From Breviolum minutum Mf 1.05b.01 (Eukaryota; Sar; Dinophyceae; Suessiales; Symbiodiniaceae), in the NCBI GenBank assembly GCA_000507305.1, contig DF239257.1, positions 115,428-179,427 of the forward strand: 64,000 bases of DNA, given 5' to 3'. Both the position numbers and the translations under genes were made by a program. Positions 59,130 through 64,000 of the stretch are shown in pieces. The notes below the pieces were generated by a model. The model saw only the letters and a program-made list of their open reading frames with translations, made no database searches and had not been told where the DNA came from. Position 1 is the first letter of the stretch; each line of letters starts with the position of its first letter.

Positions 59130-59235
59130 CTGAAAATGATGGTTTGGTTCGGATGATTTCCCTTTTCAATTGGGTGATTTTTAGGTTCCATGTCAATTGA
59201 TGCTGTTGATGAAAGAGATCCTGCATGATACCCAG
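59130..59235. repeat. Family K inverted fragment and Family C scrap
   Basis: ATGATTTCCCTTTTCAATTG, GGTGATTTTTAGGTTCCATG is the reverse complement of a Family K interior; ATGCTGTTGATGAAAGAGAT, CCTGCA just after it is a Family C left end. Confidence 0.5.
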
Positions 59236-59441
59236 AATGATACCATGCCAGCGGCTTATTTGATTTCCACCGTGATTTCATGTTTTTGAAATGCCACCCA
59301 GCGACCTTCACGTTGAGGTTTTACGTCTCTTCTCTGGCAACATCGCCAAACACCAGGCGGACTCTGGTGAACTGAAACGGGGGTCGACAGAAGCCTCAAC
59401 CTGCAATTCTGAACCAAGTTGATAGTTGCTTTGATAAAAGA

Positions 59442-59547
59442 TACTGTTGATGGCTGAAATCCTGCACCGGTTGATATGTAGTTTATCCCATTGTTTACAA
59501 GGTTTCAAAATATGCCAGGTGGTGCAGGATATCTACCATCAACAGTA
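59442..59547. mobile_element. Family C MITE, well preserved
   Basis: TACTGTTGATGGCTGAAATC, CTGCACC on the left; CAGGTGGTGCAGGATATCTA, CCATCAACAGTA on the right, TA at both borders. Confidence 0.9.
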
Positions 59548-59554
59548 GGAATTC

Positions 59555-59656
59555 TACCCTCCAGGGAATGATCACAAATCCTGGTGAAAAATGGAAAATC
59601 CTTGACTCAAAAGTGGTTCCTTGTTTTTTTGTTTGGACTCGTTCCCCAGGAGGGTT
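59555..59656. mobile_element. Family A-type MITE, diverged
   Basis: TACCCTCCAGGGAATGATCA on the left, GACTCGTTCCCCAGGAGGGT on the right. A further Family A interior scrap (CGTCTTCCAATCATCC, TTTTCAGGGGCCGAACATGT) lies at 59728-59772. Confidence 0.6.
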
Positions 59657-59779
59657 GAAAGCCAAAAACCCAAATAGCCCCAACTTCTCAACCGGTGGAA
59701 CCCCACCAAAAATAGACCTTCCCAATGGGAAACACTCGTCTTCCAATCATCCTACTTTTCAGGGGCCGAACATGTTGCT

Positions 59780-60064
59780 TTGAGTGACCCCTAAGAATCC
59801 AGACCGTTTCCCCGGATCGAGTAGGATTAATGGTCGAAAAATCCCATCCCCAGAAATCCCCAGGTCATAGGATTGGTTCGGGGTTTCATCCCGGATTCTT
59901 TCCGGATATATATATATATATTTATCGATCAGATCCTTAGGGGACGGTAAATCTTAAACCATCAAGCTTGCCCTCCCAGTTGATAACCTGTTCGTGAAGT
60001 GAAAAAGTCAATCCACCCCCAAAAAGCTAACGAATGAAAGGTCCAACACGACTTGACGATGGGG
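59780..60064. other. Unassigned stretch with TA run
   Basis: ATATATATATATATTTATCG at about 59904. Otherwise nothing. Confidence 0.3.
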
Positions 60065-60165
60065 TATCCAGAGGCTCAATGGGACTGGTATATTTACCTA
60101 CAAAACTGGGTGGTTTAGGAGGTAAATTGTGGGTAAATATACCAGTCCCATTGAGCATCTGGGTA
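60065..60165. mobile_element. Family D MITE, CTCAATGGG subtype
   Basis: TATCCAGAGGCTCAATGGGA, CTGGTATATTTACCTAC on the left; GTGGGTAAATATACCAGTCC, CATTGAGCATCTGGGTA on the right. Confidence 0.85.
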
Positions 60166-60432
60166 TGAACAATTAAGGTGATCTTTCCAGCGATCATCAT
60201 GTTTAGTTTTCAGGGAGTGTAAGATGCTTTGATTTGAGAGTGATACAGGAATTGCATGGAATTGCTAGATGTACCCTTTGAAAAATCACCAAAACAGGGT
60301 GAATTACCATCATTGCTACATATCCCCGAAAAATCACCCACTTGGATGTCCCAGGAAGTTAGGATCAATGGTTAGTGAATGGGTTATGGGTTATAGCCTT
60401 CTTATGTATAATTGGGATATGATATATCATAA

Positions 60433-60540
60433 CTAGGTGGTGGTTTCAAACATTTTTTATTTTCATCCCGATCCCTGGGGAAGATGAACCCATTTTGACG
60501 AGCATATTTTTCAGATAGGTTGAAACCAACCACCAAGTAG
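60433..60540. mobile_element. Family B MITE with ATAA duplication, in Family H
   Basis: CTAGGTGGTGGTTTCAAACA on the left, TTTTTCAGATAGGTTGAAAC, CAACCACCAAGTAG on the right. ATAA at 60429-60432 and 60541-60544. Confidence 0.9.
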
Positions 60541-60564
60541 ATAATTAGGTTATAACCCACTTAC

Positions 60565-60675
60565 TACTCCCCTGAAAACGAAGGAATCTCCCCTGAAAAT
60601 CAATGGTTGGTTCAGATGTATTCCCTACTGAAATGTTCGTCACTTTTTAGGGGACATGTTAGTTTTCAGGGGTGT
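60565..60675. mobile_element. Family A/K-type MITE in Family H
   Basis: TACTCCCCTGAAAACGAAGG on the left, GGGGACATGTTAGTTTTCAG, GGGTGTA on the right, TA borders. Confidence 0.75.
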
Positions 60676-60728
60676 AGATATTCTAACCCATGACGGATCG
60701 ATGGTTTTAGAAATCCCAAGGTTATAAC

Positions 60729-60775
60729 TTACCCTCCCTGAAACTAACATAGCCGCTACAAATGGATGGTTGGAT
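60729..60775. repeat. Family A left part, in Family H
   Basis: TTACCCTCCCTGAAACTAAC, ATAGCCGCTACAAATGGATG. The right part has been lost at the duplicated ATAATTAGG segment. Confidence 0.6.
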
Positions 60776-60962
60776 AATTAGGTTAAAACCCACTTAGAAA
60801 AACCTTTCAGTAACATTCCTGGGACATCCTTCCAACACTCGAGTTTTTTGGGCTGTCAGGAGTCTGCAGAGCTCAATTGGTTGGTGGAACGACCTGAGTT
60901 ACGAGACCCGAAACCTAGGATGTCTGGTTGGGAGGATTGTGGTGCCTGGTGGTAGAAATGGT

Positions 60963-61034
60963 GGTGTTTTTATTTCGGGTTTAGGGTTTCTAAATGTTGG
61001 TGTTTTTATTTCGGGTTTAGGGTTTCTATATGTT
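60963..61034 (+). repeat. 36-bp tandem with TTTAGGG, two units
   Basis: GGTGTTTTTATTTCGGGTTT and AGGGTTTCTA, ATGTT repeated twice. Each unit includes TTTAGGG, the telomere-type heptamer, but only once. Confidence 0.85.
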
Positions 61035-61210
61035 TCTATTTTTTCTTTCTGTTGGTATTTGTCATGGTTTTTTCTTTCAAATGATTCCAATCTTCAAAAG
61101 CTAGCATGTTGAACCCAAATTTTGGAAGTCTGGCATATGGTTTTTCTTGACAAGGAGTGATTTTCAGGTTGATAGTTTGTTGAGATATTCCCCCTCCCAG
61201 TTGGAAATGA

Positions 61211-61275
61211 AGGTTAGTATCCCCCAACCTAAACAAATGTACTGTCATCCTGGTGGTGATGAGCCAGCATCTGGA
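61211..61275. repeat. Family O fragment
   Basis: CCCCCAACCTAAACAAATGT, GTCATCCTGGTGGTGATGAG, CCAGCATCTGG: the left and right modules of Family O with the middle missing. Confidence 0.5.
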
Positions 61276-61339
61276 GAAAGAAAGCGCATCTTGAAAGTTC
61301 CATGCTAATTTTTTTGGGGGGTTCTTCCACTTGACATCT

Positions 61340-61390
61340 ATTTGTAGTGATTTATATATATATTATATATATATATGTATATATTTTATG
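61340..61390. repeat. AT-rich simple repeat
   Basis: TATATATATTATATATATAT with ATGTATATATTTTATG. Frames across it are Ile/Tyr-rich artefacts. Confidence 0.85.
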
Positions 61391-61511
61391 TACATCTAAA
61401 GTAATACAAGAACCTATCCCAAATTCCATACATAAAGGATGCACTGCTATGTTCGAACCTATCCCTTCAGCAACCCCTTTCACAAAGCAGCCAGGGTTAG
61501 TCTTGCAACTT

Positions 61512-61655
61512 GAGCCCCTGGTTGTTTAGGGTATATAGGGGAATATACTACCCAGTTATATGGGGATTATTAAGCAACCATGAAATAAGGATTCCCTATT
61601 AACCAGCCAGTATTCAATGGAAAGTATTGGTTGGGGCCCTTTTGTTGCGTGGCTC
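61512..61655 (+). mobile_element. Family G element
   Basis: GAGCCCCTGGTTGTTTAGGG, TATATAGGGG on the left; TATTAACCAGCCAGTATTCA, ATGGAAAGTA and TTTTGTTGCGTGGCTC on the right. The usual left A run is deleted. Confidence 0.75.
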
Positions 61656-61705
61656 ACTTGGTGTTTTAGATGACGGATTCCTGTCATATAGCCATGAATT
61701 CAAGA

Positions 61706-61824
61706 TGCCTACCGGTCCCAACTGCACCGTAGTGAAAGCAGATGGCTAGCCACTCCTAAAAGGTGGCTTAGTAAGGGGCTATGATTAAAAGATGCATGGG
61801 AGTTGCGCCATCGACTTTCCAGGT
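61706..61824 (+). repeat. Family Q repeat, copy 1
   Basis: Shares with the copy at 63380: ACCG, AGTG, AAG, AGATGGC, GCCACTCC, AAAAGGTGG, TTAGTAAGGGGC, ATGAT, AAA and GGGAGTTG in order. No clear inverted ends. Confidence 0.6.
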
Positions 61825-62000
61825 GGTATAACAATTGTTTCTTGGAATGTCACGCTTTTTGGGTTGTGTTAAACACTGCTCAAGCGGCGAGCGCCTTGTG
61901 TTTTTTTTTGTTTTTTCTTTTTCGACCCCACCTCTAATCACAGATTTCCCCCAATTATCACTGCCAGAAGCCATGTCCTTATAAATTGAATTAAATCTGG
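61825..62000. other. Unassigned spacer
   Basis: Nothing recognised. Confidence 0.3.
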
Positions 62001-62058
62001 GAATCTGGGTATGGAAATATCATTGGCTTTAATACCATCTATTCCATACCTAGATTTT
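62001..62058. other. Inverted repeat, possible MITE remnant
   Basis: ATCTGGGTATGGAA and TTCCATACCTAGAT form a 14-bp stem with one mismatch. AATCTGG and GGGTAT words recur at about 62131 and 62150. Confidence 0.5.
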
Positions 62059-62205
62059 CATACCCATGGATCAAATACCAGAAATACCAATAATTTTGGG
62101 TTGAAGTTTTTGAATCTGGCTTTTATATCTGGGTATTTCAAGTCATTTATCATGATTCAGCAGTGATCAATTGGTCAAGGTTTTAGATATAATATTATAT
62201 ATCAT

Positions 62206-62396
62206 CTAGGTATTTTATTTTATATACCTAGAGTCCAAATGACCTCTATTTTGAAGCTCAACCCTTTGAAACAAGGTGTTTTCCAGTTCAAAAAACAAGG
62301 GACATTGGGGTTCTAGGTATATATATACTGTATAATCTGTATATATATATATTTATATTGTGTATATATATATTGTGTGTATATGTATATCTACAT
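62206..62396. repeat. Small hairpin and AT simple repeats
   Basis: CTAGGTAT and ATACCTAG pair at about 62208-62232; from 62313 to 62396 TATATATA and TGTGTATATATA words dominate. Confidence 0.7.
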
Positions 62397-62561
62397 ACGC
62401 ATTGAATCTCCGGGGTGGTAGGGAAAAAAACCGGCCAACACGGCTTTCAGGTTGTTCCACTTGACCATGCGTGCCTTCCGCTTCGCTGTGAAGATCTCCA
62501 TTGATGCGGTGCCTTCCGGGAAACGGTTCGGAAATGGATTTACACCTCGAAAAAGGTTGGG

Positions 62562-62662
62562 CCCTAAGAATCATGGGATCTCAAGACTGGTGGTTTGGAG
62601 ATACCAGACCCCTGATGTACACATCCAAAACCGTCTATAGCAGAGTCCAGTGATTCTTAGGG
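62562..62662 (+). mobile_element. Family P MITE, inverted relative to 4372
   Basis: CCCTAAGAATCATGGGATCT, GGTGGTTTGGAGAT, CCAGACCCCTGATGTACACA, TCC and AGTCCAGTGATTCTTAGGG. Read in reverse complement it aligns with the copy at 4372-4476 over nearly its full length. Confidence 0.8.
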
Positions 62663-63379
62663 GGGGATGACATTTTTAGCCCGAGAAAACAACTATTAAA
62701 AAAGGCGGTGTTCTTTTTCTGAAGGGACCAGGAGGGGTTATTAGAACAAGATTTTGTTCCCCGAAAATGACGGTGAAACGAAAATTGTTTTAGATGTTTT
62801 TTTAAACCCTAGGGGATCCGATGGCTCACCGAAACCGAGAGGACAGGAGAAATGGAAGCCTAAAGGACCTGAGTTAGGTGATTGGACACCCCTAAGTATT
62901 GAGAATATGACGGTTGATTTGCTAGGCTTTTTGGAACTGGCAGGTTATGAACAAGTTTCCGAACACTGAAATTGGTAAGACTAAAAACTAGTATTTAGTA
63001 GGTGAAATGTGATTCAAACAAATTACCTAGACTTCAATGTTGATGAAATGCTGAACTAACATAGCACCAGTTTTTTTTTGGAAGATGATTTTTCTATTGC
63101 TCAGTGTTGCTTTTTTGGGAGAAGTGTGGGTCACCTGGGGCCAGCCCCAAACTACCAACTTAATAACAGGAACATGAGTTTTTCCGTAAAAAAACAACTG
63201 CTCCATTATGCATGAAATCCTCAAAGAATGTGAAGGTTCAAAGACATCTTCATAGGAAACGGCCGATCCAATTCCCCATGTTTATGCGACATAGGATGTC
63301 TCGAGTGAACAAACTTGAAGGATATGTTGGATGGGTTTTATCATCTCAAAGAGGCACATTTTGGGTTATCCCCCTTCCC
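62663..63379. other. Mostly unassigned
   Basis: GCTGAACTAACATAGCACCA near 63050 is a Family A left-end scrap. A plus frame at 62754-62969 reads RGSDGSPKPRGQEKWKPKG and TVDLLGFLELAGYEQVSEH; it looks mildly protein-like but I do not recognise it. Confidence 0.3.
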
Positions 63380-63502
63380 AGGATGCCAGTCACTACCAGG
63401 ATTACACCGCAGTGGAAGTAGATGGCGATTGCCACTCCCAAAAGGTGGATTAGTAAGGGGCCATGATAAACCAAGACGAATGGGAGTTGTTCCATCTACT
63501 AG
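63380..63502 (+). repeat. Family Q repeat, copy 2
   Basis: Second copy of the block at 61706. Just upstream (63371) CCCCTTCCCAGGATGCCAGT, CACTACCAGGATT links Family Q with the 5' flank of Family O at 20172. Confidence 0.6.
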
Positions 63503-63850
63503 CTCGGGTTTTCCCCTGAACCGATTCATTTGCCACTAGTACTGGGAAGTGGGACAACCATAGGCATCATAGGAACATAGACATAGGACGGATAATATCT
63601 CTATACTATTCTATACTGTTGAAACTTTGAAACCTCACGTTTTTTGCAACAAAACCTGGATTTGATTCATATATGGACAGTAGTCATTTTTTTTTGGTTT
63701 TGCTGTCTTATATAAAACAGGGAGTGATTTCCCTACTTCATTACCTTTGCAAAAAAAAACGGGATAAGATACGGGGGTCTTCCTATTTCAGGTCAATGGG
63801 ATTTTCAGGGACGACCACTGTAAGCTTCCACTCCCATTTTTGAATCCCCT
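63503..63850. other. Unassigned stretch
   Basis: Nothing recognised on either strand. Confidence 0.3.
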
Positions 63851-63979
63851 CCTTGGATTGTCCCGTTGGAAGATAGGATCAACGGTTAGGATCAATGGGT
63901 GATTTCACCCCAAGGAACACCCCACTTATATGTAGGTGAAATCACCCACTTAGATCCTAACCTTTGATCGGCACATCTT
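63851..63979. mobile_element. Family H MITE, worn
   Basis: CCTTGGATTGTCCCGTTGGA, AGATAGGATCAACGGTTAGG on the left; TAGATCCTAACCTTTGATCG, GCACATC on the right. GGTGATTTCACC and GGTGAAATCACC inside are themselves palindromic. Confidence 0.6.
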
Positions 63980-64000
63980 TCAGTAAAGATATGGCTTCCT

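Larger units (their letters stand above)
60340..60828. mobile_element. Family H element carrying nested insertions
   Basis: Left end ACTTGGATGTCCCAGGAAGT, TAGGATCAATGG; right end AACCTTTCAGTAACATTCCT, GGGACATCC. Between lie a Family B copy, a Family A/K-type copy and a Family A left end, which explain the length of 489 bp against about 140. ATAATTAGGTTATAACCCAC (60541) and ATAATTAGGTTAAAACCCAC (60774) are duplicated host segments. Confidence 0.75.

Overview
The window looks like nuclear DNA of a eukaryotic protist. There are no operons, ribosome binding sites or dense long ORFs. Microsatellites are long (a 328-base TTG run, plus AAC, ATC and AT runs), telomere-type CCCTAAA tracts occur internally, two assembly gaps are present (34445-35428 and 53918-54000), and very short inverted-repeat elements are extremely common. 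My leading guess is a dinoflagellate (Symbiodiniaceae or Polarella type), from the TTG and AAC runs, the TTTAGGG-type repeat and the poor visible coding content. That is inference; no marker gene settles it.

Most of the window (about 0-0.8 kb, 3.5-48.8 kb and 55.2-64 kb) is a graveyard of miniature inverted-repeat elements (MITE-like), typically 80-200 bp. By reading both strands I sorted roughly ninety copies or fragments into 17 families, named here A to Q, plus several singletons. None contains a transposase and none is visible in the window, so all are non-autonomous. A: ends CCCTCCCTGAAACTAAC, target TA. B: ends CTAGGTGGTGGTTTC, with 4-bp target duplications. C: ends TACTGTTGATGG. D: ends GGATCCATGGGACTGG, interior TATATTTACCTACATTT. 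E: ends TATGGGTGTTTCC. F: ends TACCTGGATCTTCC, target TA. G: ends GAGCCAYGAAAAA with CCCTGGTTG inside. H: ends GGATGTCCCAGGAAG. I: ends CTGGTTCCCTTAATAGG, very long arms. J: ends ACAAGGTGGGCCC. K: ends TACACCCTGGAAGAT. L: ends CCCCCGAAGTTTAACAG. M: ends CTACTTGGAGGAT. N: ends GGTACCTAAAATGGAGG. O: ends CCAGGATG. P: ends CCCTAAGAATCA. Q: a dispersed block of about 120 bp without clear inverted ends. Several elements sit inside others, which gives clean empty sites, target duplications and a relative order of insertion.

Two stretches are almost free of these elements and read differently, with more GC and more protein-like frames. The first (about 1.0-3.1 kb) carries a small coiled-coil ORF (1227-1508), a 216-bp tandem duplication, a TTG run and a 31-bp minisatellite, and is flanked by telomere-like tracts. 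The second (about 48.8-55.2 kb) carries several short protein-like frames (50268-50766, 51220-51528, 51912-52145 on the minus strand, 52144-52437), a TTG run and a compound AC/AAC array around a gap. A smaller stretch (26.3-28.4 kb) has GCGCTAGC clusters and a spliced-leader-like match just upstream of a tiny ORF. No gene could be assigned a function by recognition; the coding calls are weak and probably represent exons or decayed copies.

No tRNA, rRNA, CRISPR array or bacterial-type regulatory site was found.
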